From an uncultured Clostridia bacterium (GTDB lineage Bacteria > Bacillota > Clostridia > TANB77 > CAG-508), in assembly GCA_947625835.1 (NCBI GenBank), contig CANQPY010000008.1, forward strand, positions 1 to 46,172: a stretch of DNA of 46,172 nt, given 5' to 3'. Made by a program: the position numbers and the translations under genes. A model generated the notes under the pieces. The model did no database searches, was not told where the DNA came from, and saw only the letters and a list, made by a program, of their open reading frames with translations. This document shows positions 15,489 to 24,661 of this stretch, in pieces (the first letter of the stretch is position 1; each line of letters starts with the position of its first letter).

Positions 15489-15692
15489 TTAATATTTTTG
15501 TATTTGTGTTACCACTTCATTTTTACTACTTCGAAGTTCATTTGACATATTTCTTATATAAAATACGTAAAAGATAACACTTATGAAAAAGATAGAAAGT
15601 ATAATCAAAATTCTAAAAATAATATCCCCTATAGTAGGTTTTGATTTATGTTTTCCCTTTTTAACTTTTTGGTTCTCTTTTGTTTCTTCCAT
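15489..15692 (-). CDS. Small single-pass membrane protein
   Basis: 67 residues: a lysine-rich cytoplasmic N-terminus (ENQKVKKGKHKSKP), one membrane helix (about 22-46, IIFRILIILSIFFISVIFYVFY) and a short polar tail. AAGGAGGAG precedes the ATG. It starts only 16 bases after the metG stop, so it is likely co-transcribed with metG. The family is unknown. Confidence 0.7.
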   Translation of the reverse strand: MEETKENQKVKKGKHKSKPTIGDIIFRILIILSIFFISVIFYVFYIRNMSNELRSSKNEVVTQIQKY

Positions 15693-15708
15693 CCTAACTC
15701 CTCCTTAT

Positions 15709-17283
15709 TTATTTTTTCATTATGTTTTTTAAAAATTCTATTTCTTCTTCTGCATTTAGCCTCATAAAAATAGGCTCTCCTTTTTCAATCACTTTTACAT
15801 TTTCTATTCTATCATATATTTTTAAATTTTTCCAGTTTTTTTCATTATTTTTTTCAATTCCTATTTGATGTAATATATTTTCTGATGTATTTCTCATAAA
15901 AGGTTTTATTAAAATGGCTATTTTCCTTATATTTTCAATTAAATGATACATGCATGACTCTAATTTTTCTTTTTGCTCTTCTTTTGCTAATTGCCATGGT
16001 GCTGTTTCATCAATATATTTATTTGTTCTTGAAATTAAATTCCAAATTTCTTGAATGCTATTTGCTATTTCGTAATTGTCTATTTTTTGTTCAAATTTTT
16101 CTACTTGTTCTAAGGCATAATTTTCTAATTGTTCATCTACTTCATTTGGTGTTCCATTATATTTTGGAACTTTTCCATCAAAGTATTTATTTACCATAGA
16201 TACTGTTCTATTTACTAAATTGCTTAAGTCATTGCATAAATCAAAATTATATCTTTCTATAAAAGATTCTGGTGAAAATATTCCATCTTGTGAAACTGGT
16301 AATTCTCTTAATAAAAAATATTTTACACTGTCTAGTCCATATCTTTCTATTAAAGTTTCTGGATATATTACATTTCCTTTTGATTTAGACATTTTTCCAT
16401 CTTTCATCATAATCCAGTTATGAACTAAAATAGTTTTTGGAAGTGGTAAATCTAATGCCATTAAAAATATAGGCCAATATATTAAATGAAATCTTGCAAT
16501 ATCTTTTCCTACTATTTGTAAGTCTGCTGGCCAATATTTTTTAAATAATGTTTCGTCTTCTGATAAATATCCTAATGCAGTTATATAGTTAGTTAGAGCA
16601 TCTAGCCATACATAAACAACATGTTTTGGATCTTTTAATACTTTTATTCCCCAATCAAATGATGTTCTTGTTACACATAAATCTTCTAATCCTGGTTTTA
16701 TGAAGTTATTTATCATTTCATTTTTTCTATATTCTGGTTTTATAAAGTCTGGATGGTCTTCATAGTATTTTAATAATTTATCTGCATATTTTTTCATATT
16801 AAAGAAATATGCTTCTTCCTTCATAAGTCTTACTTCTCTACCACAGTCTGGACATTTTCCATCTACTAATTGTGTTTCAGTAAAATATGTTTCACATGGT
16901 ATGCAATACCATCCTTCATATTCTCCTTTATAGATGTCTCCTTGTTCCATAAATCTATCAAATATTTTTTGTACTACTTTTTCATGTCTACTCTCTGTTG
17001 TTCTTATAAAATCATCATATTCTATCTCCATTTTAGCCCATAATTCTTTTGCCATTTTTGCCATTTCGTCTACATATTCTTGGGGTGTTTTATTTGATTC
17101 TTTAGCTTTTTCTTCTATTTTTTGTCCATGTTCATCTGTTCCTGTTAACATGTAACTGTCTTCTTCTTTTAGTTTATGGTATTGCTTTATACTGTCTGCT
17201 AATACTGTTGTATATGCAGTTCCTATATGGAATCTTCCACTAGGATAATAAATAGGTGTTGTTACATAAAATTTGTTGTTCAT
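15709..17283 (-). CDS. metG: Methionyl-tRNA synthetase
   Basis: 524 residues, class I. GRFHIGTAY is the HIGH motif near the N-terminus. A zinc knuckle CIPC...CPDC lies at about 125-145, KMSKSKGN at about 295-302, and the helical anticodon-binding domain follows. The protein ends soon after GEPIFMR and lacks the C-terminal EMAP/Trbp111 domain. That Arg corresponds to the conserved PLFPR position and is coded by AGG, which shows that AGG is an ordinary Arg codon here. It joins methionine to initiator and elongator tRNA-Met. GAAGGGAG precedes the ATG. Confidence 0.97.
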   Translation of the reverse strand: MNNKFYVTTPIYYPSGRFHIGTAYTTVLADSIKQYHKLKEEDSYMLTGTDEHGQKIEEKAKESNKTPQEYVDEMAKMAKELWAKMEIEYDDFIRTTESRHEKVVQKIFDRFMEQGDIYKGEYEGWYCIPCETYFTETQLVDGKCPDCGREVRLMKEEAYFFNMKKYADKLLKYYEDHPDFIKPEYRKNEMINNFIKPGLEDLCVTRTSFDWGIKVLKDPKHVVYVWLDALTNYITALGYLSEDETLFKKYWPADLQIVGKDIARFHLIYWPIFLMALDLPLPKTILVHNWIMMKDGKMSKSKGNVIYPETLIERYGLDSVKYFLLRELPVSQDGIFSPESFIERYNFDLCNDLSNLVNRTVSMVNKYFDGKVPKYNGTPNEVDEQLENYALEQVEKFEQKIDNYEIANSIQEIWNLISRTNKYIDETAPWQLAKEEQKEKLESCMYHLIENIRKIAILIKPFMRNTSENILHQIGIEKNNEKNWKNLKIYDRIENVKVIEKGEPIFMRLNAEEEIEFLKNIMKK

Positions 17284-17330
17284 TTAATATTTCTCCCTTC
17301 TAGTAAAATTATATCAATAAATTGCAAATG

Positions 17331-18116
17331 TTATTCAAATATTTTCCTTATTTCTTCAAAGCATGCATCTTCTTCTGTTAAGACAATGTCAAATGCTTTA
17401 TTATACATTTTTATTAAATTGTCTGTTGTATATTCATCTATCATAGCAATTTTTAGTGATGTATCTAATTCTTCTCTGTCTAACATAGTTAAGTCTTCTA
17501 TTAAATCCCCTATTAAAATTTTATATTTTCTATGTTTTATTTCTTCTATTGATCTTTGTCCATTCATTGATTTATTCAATGAGTGTATCATACTATTTAC
17601 ATCAAATTCTTTTGCAAATCCATATTCATCAAATTCTATAAAGTTACTAATTATATTGATATTTGAATAGTAACAACCTTGTTGCTTTAAAAATTCTTCA
17701 ATTACATTTCCTATTCCTGCTGATAATATAATGACTGGTATATTTTCATCATATGCTTTTTTGAAGAATCTTTTTCCTCCATCTCTTATTACTATATTTC
17801 CTGTTTGTATGGATTCTGTTATTTGCTCTTTTGTTAAATTATATTTGTGAAATAATTCCATACATTCTTTGTGCCATTCTTCCATTACTTTCTTTTTTTC
17901 TTCAAATGGCATATCAAAGTCTAATTCAATTGGTCTATATTTTTTCCATAATGCATCTACTTCTTTTTGAAATTTTTTTCCTAATAGTTTTCCTGCTATT
18001 TCCCATGAGTCATCACTATTATTTGTTGTGATTGTTTTGTCAAAGTCTACTACTACATATGTGTTTTCTCTACTTAATTCTAATGTTTCTAATTTGTTTG
18101 TGTTTATATATTTCAT
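17331..18116 (-). CDS. HAD-family 5'-nucleotidase-like phosphatase (UMPH-1 type)
   Basis: 261 residues. HAD motif I is VVDFDKTITTNNSDDSW, motif II is VIILSAGIGN, and motif IV is LIGDLIEDLTM. A helical cap occupies about 45-110. The long cap and the motif spacing resemble the eukaryotic-like UMPH-1 pyrimidine 5'-nucleotidases that hydrolyse UMP or CMP; the substrate here is not proven. The start at 18116 is chosen for AAAGGAAG upstream. It ends 47 bases before metG on the same strand. Confidence 0.8.
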   Translation of the reverse strand: MKYINTNKLETLELSRENTYVVVDFDKTITTNNSDDSWEIAGKLLGKKFQKEVDALWKKYRPIELDFDMPFEEKKKVMEEWHKECMELFHKYNLTKEQITESIQTGNIVIRDGGKRFFKKAYDENIPVIILSAGIGNVIEEFLKQQGCYYSNINIISNFIEFDEYGFAKEFDVNSMIHSLNKSMNGQRSIEEIKHRKYKILIGDLIEDLTMLDREELDTSLKIAMIDEYTTDNLIKMYNKAFDIVLTEEDACFEEIRKIFE

Positions 18117-18185
18117 TGGTATTCTTCCTTTCTCTTTTTTATATATGTATATTATCACTTTTTTATAAAAATATCAATAAAAAAA

Positions 18186-18236
18186 CGGAATTAAGATTTT
18201 CTATGTAATAAAATTGCTTAGAAAATCTTAATTCCG
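18186..18236 (-). terminator. Intrinsic terminator after the pseudopilin operon
   Basis: A perfect 18-bp stem (CGGAATTAAGATTTTCTA and its complement) with a 15-base loop. On the minus strand it is followed by TTTTTTTATT. A closely related stem ends the Ca2+ ATPase gene at 21196-21243. Confidence 0.88.
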
Positions 18237-18266
18237 CATAATTAAAAAGTTTTTATGTTTGTTTTA

Positions 18267-18962
18267 TTAGTTCCAGATTACAGGGCGGAAGGTAACTACT
18301 CCAACCCCGTTTCCCGTAACGCACGCATCACTATCATCTGCAATAAACCCCACAATGCCTGTTCTCAAACAGAAAAGTTTTCCACTGTTCCAGTTTGCAA
18401 ATGAACTTGAACCTCCAATCTTCCACCCCTTTGTTTCTGCCAAAGCCATTCCTTTTGAATGTTCTACATTTGTATTTGCATCTGATTCTAATTCTTCTAC
18501 ATATTTTGTTCCTTTATTATCCACTATATTTTTTCTAGCTTCAGGGGAAATCTTTCTATTTGGATCTAATTCTTTCATTATAGCTGATGCATGTGTATTA
18601 TGGATTGGCGTTCCTAAATTCATCACTCCTGTTTTGTTTCCAGTTGTTGTGGAATAGCTTGTTGAATTTATTTGAATACTTGGAATTTTAGAGATTCTCA
18701 CTTTTCCATACCCACTAAGACTTAAATATGCTACTGCTCCCCAATCCTTATTTAGTGACAAATGTGGATCTAGTTTATTGTCTCCTAAGGTACTTGTATT
18801 TGAATTTATTCTTAAGTCATAACAGTATTGATAAGCATCTGAAATTGAAATACTTACATGTGTTTCTGTTCCTGGCTTTATTTCTATTGCAGCATTTGAT
18901 ACTGTTGCAAAAAAAGCTATTATTAAAAATGCTATTATTAATATTTTAACTCTTTTATTCAT
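18267..18962 (-). CDS. Secreted protein of unknown function
   Basis: 231 residues. A clear signal peptide (VKILIIAFLIIAFFATVSNA, cut near 24) is followed by a mature beta-rich domain containing two cysteines (YCYDL, LFCLRTG) and a C-terminal CVTGNGVGVVTFRPVIWN that resembles the ends of clostridial pseudopilin-linked surface proteins. The start overlaps the pseudopilin stop by 8 bases, and GGAGGAG is embedded in the upstream gene, so the two are co-translated. It may be exported or displayed with its partner. No enzyme motif is visible. Confidence 0.7.
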   Translation of the reverse strand: MNKRVKILIIAFLIIAFFATVSNAAIEIKPGTETHVSISISDAYQYCYDLRINSNTSTLGDNKLDPHLSLNKDWGAVAYLSLSGYGKVRISKIPSIQINSTSYSTTTGNKTGVMNLGTPIHNTHASAIMKELDPNRKISPEARKNIVDNKGTKYVEELESDANTNVEHSKGMALAETKGWKIGGSSSFANWNSGKLFCLRTGIVGFIADDSDACVTGNGVGVVTFRPVIWN

Positions 18963-20976
18963 TATTTTCTCCTCCTACTTGTTTATTAGATGGCTCATAC
19001 TTGCTCATCCATATTCCTTTTAAATTTTTACTTCCATCTGTTCCTGATGGTTTAAATGCTGGATGTACCGTATATCCTTCTGGTAATTCTTCTCCATATT
19101 TTTCTTTATTGATTGGTTTATCTTCTAAGTCTATATATATAATATCAATTACTCCTGTTATTTCTATTTTATATGCATATCTTGGTACCCATACCCACCA
19201 TGCTTCTAAATCGTTTGCATCTGTTTTTATATTTGCCCATATATTATTTTGGTAGTCATACCATTTCTTTTCATTATTTATTGTATTTAAATTTACTTCT
19301 GATAATTTCTTTTCATCTATAAATTCATCTGTGGTACTGTCATATAATTCTATATATGTATGTTCTTTATCAAATCCTTCCATATCTGGGGCGTAGTATT
19401 CTTCTGTTGTTGCTCTGTTTTTGTATGTTAAACTTGGCTCATATTTACTCATCCATATTCCTTTTAAGTTTTTGCTTCCATCTGTTCCTGATGGTTTAAA
19501 TGCTGGATGTACCGTATATCCCTCTGGTAATTCTTCTCCATATTTTTCTTTATTGATTGGTTTATCTTCTAAATCTATATAAATAATATCAATTACTCCT
19601 GTTATTTCTATTTTATATGCATATCTTGGTACCCATACCCACCAACTTTCTAAATCATGTGCATCTGTTTTTATATTTGCCCATATGTTATTTTGGTAGT
19701 CATACCATTTCTTTTCATTATTTATTGTATTTAAATTTACTTCTGATAATTTCTTTTCATCTATAAATTCATCTGTGGTACTGTCATATAATTCTATATA
19801 TGTATGTTCTTTATCAAATCCTGTCATATCTGGAGCATAGTATTCTTCTGTTGTTGCTCTATTTTGGTATGTTAAACTTGGTTCATATTTACTCATCCAT
19901 ATTCCTTTTAGGTTTTTACTTCCATCTGTTCCTGATGGTTTAAATGCTGGATGTGGTTCATATCCTTCTGGTAATATACCCTTATATTTAGGGTTTAATG
20001 GTTTATCATCTAATCCTATATAAATTACATCTATTGGTATTTCTGCATCTTGTCCATTTATTTTATATGCATATCTTGGTATCCATACCCACCAACTTTC
20101 TAAATTGTTTGCTAGTGTTTTTGCATTTGCCCATATTGCATTTCCATAATCATGTAATGTATAATTTTCTTCTATTTTAGCTGGTTCCCCATCTGCTATA
20201 TATTCTTCTACTGGTACATCTTTTTCTTCTGAAAAATCATTTGTATAATATACTAAATATGTGTCTTTTGAACTAAATCCTTTCATGTTTGGTGCATAGT
20301 AATATTCTTCACCTACTTGTATTACATCTGATTCTTTGTCTATTGTTTCTCCTGCTTGTTCTCCTCCTGGTCCACTTTCTCCGCCTGAAGATGTTCCTCC
20401 TTTTCCTTTTTCTGCACATTCATAACTATGGTAAACTTGTCCTCCTATGTTTGTTTGTGGAATTTTATATACTGTATCTGTTGTTTCATCATATACATAT
20501 GTATTTTCTTTTCCATTTCCTGTTTCTTTATCTATTATATATATGTTTGCCACATTTCCTTCTGCATCTAATAAATTATTAAAATCGTCTACTTCATAAT
20601 CTTTTGGACTTGTTAAGTCTTGCATTCCGTCTCTTGTGTACAATACTTCTTGTTTTAATGTATCTGGTATTGTTACATCATTTTCATTTAATTTTGTGCT
20701 AAATAATTCTGTTGAACCTTCTCCACTTGCATTGTTTGCTTGTATTTCTGCTTGTTTTAAACGTACGTTTTCTTCTATTTGTTTCATTTCCGTTGCAAAA
20801 CCTGCTAGTTGTGCTTTTGCAAGCAAACCATTTTCTCCAAATATTGCTCCTATTGATATTGCAGCTAATATTAGTAAAACTATTATTGTTATTACTAATG
20901 CAATTAATGTTATTGCTTTTTCGTCTTTACCTTTTATTTTCTTTGCTACTTCTTGCGTTTTTAATTTGATTTTCAC
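18955..20976 (-). CDS. Pseudopilin-like surface protein with three tandem repeats
   Basis: 673 residues. The N-terminus is a type IV pilin/pseudopilin signal: basic leader KIKGKDEKAITLIALVITI, then a hydrophobic helix (about 22-45) running into FGENGLLAKAQLAG. After a serine/glycine linker (about 195-215) come three 148-residue repeats, each with YYAPDM.GF, WWVWVPRYAYKI, IDIIYIDLEDKPIN, HPAFKPSGTDGSKNLKGIWMSKYEPS. Copies 2 and 3 are almost identical and copy 1 is diverged. The start is GTG with AAAGGGG about a dozen bases upstream. It is probably assembled or anchored through a type II/IV-pilus-like machine not present in this window. Confidence 0.85.
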   Translation of the reverse strand: MKIKLKTQEVAKKIKGKDEKAITLIALVITIIVLLILAAISIGAIFGENGLLAKAQLAGFATEMKQIEENVRLKQAEIQANNASGEGSTELFSTKLNENDVTIPDTLKQEVLYTRDGMQDLTSPKDYEVDDFNNLLDAEGNVANIYIIDKETGNGKENTYVYDETTDTVYKIPQTNIGGQVYHSYECAEKGKGGTSSGGESGPGGEQAGETIDKESDVIQVGEEYYYAPNMKGFSSKDTYLVYYTNDFSEEKDVPVEEYIADGEPAKIEENYTLHDYGNAIWANAKTLANNLESWWVWIPRYAYKINGQDAEIPIDVIYIGLDDKPLNPKYKGILPEGYEPHPAFKPSGTDGSKNLKGIWMSKYEPSLTYQNRATTEEYYAPDMTGFDKEHTYIELYDSTTDEFIDEKKLSEVNLNTINNEKKWYDYQNNIWANIKTDAHDLESWWVWVPRYAYKIEITGVIDIIYIDLEDKPINKEKYGEELPEGYTVHPAFKPSGTDGSKNLKGIWMSKYEPSLTYKNRATTEEYYAPDMEGFDKEHTYIELYDSTTDEFIDEKKLSEVNLNTINNEKKWYDYQNNIWANIKTDANDLEAWWVWVPRYAYKIEITGVIDIIYIDLEDKPINKEKYGEELPEGYTVHPAFKPSGTDGSKNLKGIWMSKYEPSNKQVGGENNE
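18995..20330 (-). repeat. 444-bp tandem repeats inside the pseudopilin-like gene
   Basis: The same segment (CTCATCCATATTCC on the plus strand) starts at 19004, 19448 and 19892, exactly 444 bp (148 codons) apart each time. The first two units on the plus strand (C-terminal in the protein) are nearly identical in DNA, implying recent duplication or gene conversion. The third is diverged. Confidence 0.9.
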
Positions 20977-21195
20977 TGCTCTGTTTTTTCCCCTTTCTTT
21001 TAATTTAATTTTTTACTCTTTACGCAAATTATAATAATTGTGATTTAATTTTTTCTTTTGTTTTTCACCTCATTTCTTTTTTTATCTTTTTTATTTTATT
21101 ATTTGAAAAAGTTTTATGTCAATATGTTTATAATGTTGTAATTAAAACTTAATATTTCTTTTTTTAATTGCACATATTATATGAATATCCAAAAA

Positions 21196-21243
21196 CGGAA
21201 TTAGTATTTTCTAATTTTAATCGTTAGAAAATTTCTAATTCCG
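21196..21243 (-). terminator. Intrinsic terminator after the Ca2+ ATPase gene
   Basis: CGGAATTAG.ATTTTCTAA pairs with its near-complement around a 9-base loop. T-runs follow on both strands. The stem shares its first 8-9 bases with the terminator at 18186. The 219 bases between this gene and the pseudopilin start hold no other gene. Confidence 0.85.
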
Positions 21244-21272
21244 TTTTTTATATATTATTTTATATTCTTATT

Positions 21273-24005
21273 TTAATCTTTCTCTTCTTTTGTTATATTA
21301 ATTTTAAATAATTTAAATATTTCAACAATAACAATTGGTGCAAAAATCAATACAATTAATTCTAAAATATTTTCTGTTGGAAGTACAGGTATGCTAAATA
21401 TATTTCTTAAAAATGGTACTAATAAAATAACTAACATTAGGGCAGTTGATGCAACAATTGCTAAAACTAATTTACTATTATTAAATACTTTTGTTCTAAA
21501 TAATGATTTTTTATTATCTCTTACATTAAATACATGTACTAATTCTGATAAAGCAAGTGTTACAAATGCCATAGTTTGACCTACTTCTATTTTAGATTGG
21601 TCTAATGTTAAGCCATCAATTTCAGTATTTGTTGTTGCTAATCCTATCATAAATGCAATTAATGTTAATAATCCTATCATACACCCTTGATAGATTATAC
21701 GCCATGTCATTCCTTTGGTAAATACTCCTTTACTAGGTTTTGCTGGTTTTCTGTTCATGATATCTGAATTTGCAGGGTCAAAAGCTAAAGCTAATGCTGG
21801 AAGTGAATCTGTTACTAAGTTAATCCATAAAATATGAATTGGAAGTAATATTTCTAAATGTCCTATATCTGTAATTCCAAACCAACTTGCAAATAATGGT
21901 GTACAAAGTGTTGCGAAAAATAATACAAAAATTTCTCCTATATTGCTAGATAATAAAAATTGTATTACTTTTAAGATATTGTCATATATTCTTCGTCCTT
22001 CTTCAACTGCTGAAACAATTGTTGCAAAATTATCATCTGTTAAAATAACATCTGCTGCTTCTTTTGCTACATCTGTTCCTACCATTCCCATTGCACAACC
22101 AATATCAGAAGTTTTTAATGCTGGGCTATCATTTACCCCATCTCCTGTCATAGCAACAATTTCTCCATTTTTTTGCCAAGCTCTTACAATTCTTACTTTA
22201 TGTTCTGGTGAAACTCTTGCATATACAGAATAATGCCTAACATTTTTTTCTAATTCTTCATCTGACATTTTTTCTAGTTCTAAGCCTGTTATTGCTTCAT
22301 CTTCATTTTCTAGAATTCCTAATTTTTTTGCAATTGCTATTGCTGTAATTTTGTGATCTCCTGTAATCATAACAGTTTTTATTCCCGCAGTTTTACATTT
22401 TTCAACTGCTTTTTTTGCCTCTTCTCTTGGAGGGTCAATCATTCCTACCATGCCAATAAATATTAAATCTTTTTCAAGTTCTTCTACTTCTTTTTCATTT
22501 GGTGCATGGTCTAGTTCTTTATAGGCACATGCTAATACTCTTAATGCTTCTTTTGCCATATTTTCATTATGACTATAAATTGTATTTTTGTAATTTTCTA
22601 AGTCCTGTTTAATTTCTCCGTTATATATATAACTATTACATTTTCTTAATAATTCATCTACGCCACCTTTTGTATAAACTATATATTTTCCATTCATTTC
22701 GTTTACTGTTGTCATTAATTTTCTATCAGAATCAAATGGAATTTCCGCTATTCTAGGTGTTCTATCATAAATACTTGGGTCAAAGTCTAATTTAAATGCC
22801 ATATCTACTAATGCCGTTTCTGTTGGATCTCCTGCTAAGGTTCCATCATTTGATACTTTTGTATCATTGCATAGCATATTTGCATAAACTAACTTATTTA
22901 TATCTTCATTTATGTCTTTTACATTTTCTAAATCTGCTGTTTCTCCATTTATGAATATTTTTTCAACTGTCATTTTGTTTTGTGTTAATGTTCCTGTTTT
23001 ATCAGAACATATTACTGTACTACTTCCTAATGTTTCAACTGCAGGTAGTCTCTTGACAATTGCATTTTTCTTTACCATTTTTTGTACCCCAATTGCTAAA
23101 ACAATTGTAGATACTGCAACTAGCCCTTCTGGGATTGCTGCAACTGCTAAGCTTACTGCTGTCATAAACATATTGATTGGTTCTTTTCCTTGTATTAATC
23201 CTACTAAGAAAATAAATATACAAATTACAATTGCTGCTATTCCAAGTGTTTTTCCTAATTTATTTAGTTTTTGTTGCAATGGTGTTTCTTGTTTTTCTGT
23301 ATTATTTATCATTCCTGCAATTTTTCCTACTTCTGTTGTCATACCTGTTTCTACAACAATTCCTTTTCCTCTGCCATATGTTACTAAACTAGAAGAAAAT
23401 AGCATATTGATTCTGTCACCTAAGCCAATATCTTCTTTTTCTAATTTTTCTGTTGTTTTTTCTACTGGTAAAGATTCTCCTGTTAGTGATGCTTCTTGTG
23501 CTTTTAGGTTTACTGCTTCAATAATTCTTAGGTCTGCTGGAATATAATCCCCTGTATCTAGTACAACAATATCACCTGGTACAAGTTCTTTTGCTGGTAC
23601 CACAGTTACTTCTCCATTTCTTATTACCTTTGATGCATGGTCTGTTAATTTTTGCAAAGCTTCCAAAGATTTTTCTGCCTTTGCTTCTTGTGTAACACCA
23701 ATAATAGCATTTACAATTACAACAATTAAAATAATAATTGTGTCTGTTATTCCTTCTCCTTCTGCTACACCAACTACACCAGATACAATCGCTGCAATTA
23801 TTAATATAATAATCGAAAAGTCTTTAAATTGATCAATAAACCTTTCTACTAAAGTTTTCTTTTTTCCTGCCTTTAGTTGATTTAAACCATATTTTTCTCT
23901 TTTTTCTGTTACTTGTTCTTTACTTAAGCCCTTTTCAATGTCTGTCTCTAAGTCTTTTTCTACATCTTTTACTTCTTGTAGAAACCAATTTTTATTTTCT
24001 TCCAA
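21273..24005 (-). CDS. P-type Ca2+-transporting ATPase
   Basis: 910 residues, P2 type. A cation-ATPase N-terminal domain is followed by paired membrane helices, the actuator motif LTGESLPVEK, the transmembrane site AIPEGLVAV, the phosphorylation motif CSDKTGTLTQNK, the nucleotide-domain motif KGGVDELL, the hinge MTGDGVNDSPALK, and six C-terminal helices. PEGL plus a C-terminal helix set with NLVTDSLPALAL points to Ca2+ export (PMCA/LMCA1-like). The start is TTG with AAAGGA upstream. It is a single-gene unit ended by its own terminator. Confidence 0.94.
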   Translation of the reverse strand: MEENKNWFLQEVKDVEKDLETDIEKGLSKEQVTEKREKYGLNQLKAGKKKTLVERFIDQFKDFSIIILIIAAIVSGVVGVAEGEGITDTIIILIVVIVNAIIGVTQEAKAEKSLEALQKLTDHASKVIRNGEVTVVPAKELVPGDIVVLDTGDYIPADLRIIEAVNLKAQEASLTGESLPVEKTTEKLEKEDIGLGDRINMLFSSSLVTYGRGKGIVVETGMTTEVGKIAGMINNTEKQETPLQQKLNKLGKTLGIAAIVICIFIFLVGLIQGKEPINMFMTAVSLAVAAIPEGLVAVSTIVLAIGVQKMVKKNAIVKRLPAVETLGSSTVICSDKTGTLTQNKMTVEKIFINGETADLENVKDINEDINKLVYANMLCNDTKVSNDGTLAGDPTETALVDMAFKLDFDPSIYDRTPRIAEIPFDSDRKLMTTVNEMNGKYIVYTKGGVDELLRKCNSYIYNGEIKQDLENYKNTIYSHNENMAKEALRVLACAYKELDHAPNEKEVEELEKDLIFIGMVGMIDPPREEAKKAVEKCKTAGIKTVMITGDHKITAIAIAKKLGILENEDEAITGLELEKMSDEELEKNVRHYSVYARVSPEHKVRIVRAWQKNGEIVAMTGDGVNDSPALKTSDIGCAMGMVGTDVAKEAADVILTDDNFATIVSAVEEGRRIYDNILKVIQFLLSSNIGEIFVLFFATLCTPLFASWFGITDIGHLEILLPIHILWINLVTDSLPALALAFDPANSDIMNRKPAKPSKGVFTKGMTWRIIYQGCMIGLLTLIAFMIGLATTNTEIDGLTLDQSKIEVGQTMAFVTLALSELVHVFNVRDNKKSLFRTKVFNNSKLVLAIVASTALMLVILLVPFLRNIFSIPVLPTENILELIVLIFAPIVIVEIFKLFKINITKEEKD

Positions 24006-24128
24006 GTTTCTTCAATCCTTTCCTTTTATTATATTTTGTTGTTTTGCTATATATAATATATTTAAGATGATAACTAAATAAAACTTTTAAAAGAAAATAC
24101 TTTATCATTTCTTTTAAAAGTCCTCTTT

Positions 24129-24203
24129 TGGTGACCCCTACGGGAATCGAACCCATGATTCCACCTTGAGAGGGTGGCGTCTTAACCGCTTGACCAAGGG
24201 GCC
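24129..24203 (-). tRNA. tRNA-Glu (anticodon CTC)
   Basis: A 75-base cloverleaf including encoded CCA. The acceptor GGCCCCT pairs with AGGGGTC, the anticodon stem CCACC/GGTGG encloses loop CTCTCAA (anticodon CTC), and the T arm has GGGTTCGATTCCC. Confidence 0.93.
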
Positions 24204-24244
24204 TTATCAATACTTATTATTTATATCATTTTTTAATTATTTAG

Positions 24245-24661
24245 TCAAGAGAAAATGTAAAATGTAAAGTCTAAAATTTCTTTTAATCTTTTGAATTTTT
24301 TTGTTAAATATAAATATCCTATTAATGCTTCAAATGCAGTTGCATGCATATATTCTTGAATATTAGAATTTTTTGGCAAATGGTGATTTTCTGTGTTTCT
24401 ACCTCTTCTTACTATGTCCTTTTCTTCTTCTGTTAATTTGTCCTGTATTTTTTTTAAAATTTCTGCTTGTGCCTGTGCTTTTACATATTTTATTGTTTCT
24501 ATATGTAAGTTATGTGGTTTTAAACAAGTATTATTAACTAGTTTTGTTCTAATATAAAGTTCATATACGCAATCGCCAATATATGCCCATGTTAAAGGCG
24601 ATTGCAAATTAATTTCTTCTTCTGATTTTGTTAAATCTATAATTTCTTCCATTTCTTCCAT
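24245..24661 (-). CDS. mrnC: Mini-ribonuclease III
   Basis: 138 residues with an RNase III catalytic domain only. Motifs are LTWAYIGDCVYELYIRTKL (catalytic Asp), the basic VRRGRN, and HATAFEALIGYLYL (catalytic Glu). It lacks the double-stranded RNA-binding domain, as expected for MrnC, which matures 23S rRNA. The ATG at 24661 follows AAGGAG. That ribosome binding site lies against a 47-bp palindromic repeat at 24675-24721. In many Firmicutes the gene follows cysS; here it follows rbgA. Confidence 0.93.
   Translation of the reverse strand: MEEMEEIIDLTKSEEEINLQSPLTWAYIGDCVYELYIRTKLVNNTCLKPHNLHIETIKYVKAQAQAEILKKIQDKLTEEEKDIVRRGRNTENHHLPKNSNIQEYMHATAFEALIGYLYLTKKFKRLKEILDFTFYIFS

Noticed and set aside
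10508..18116. AGG as a second frameshift codon
   Set aside because: AGG is read in frame as Arg in metG (twice, once at the conserved PLFPR position), in the HAD gene and at the end of cotJB. The two breaks close to AGG are better explained by A-run length.
18186..21243. The two CGGAATTA stems as ends of a mobile element around the pseudopilin operon
   Set aside because: Each stem lies directly after a minus-strand gene and is followed by a T-run. They are ordinary terminators that share a few bases, and no transposase or target duplication is present.
22912..23547. Long plus-strand open frame of about 211 codons
   Set aside because: It is the antisense shadow of the Ca2+ ATPase gene.
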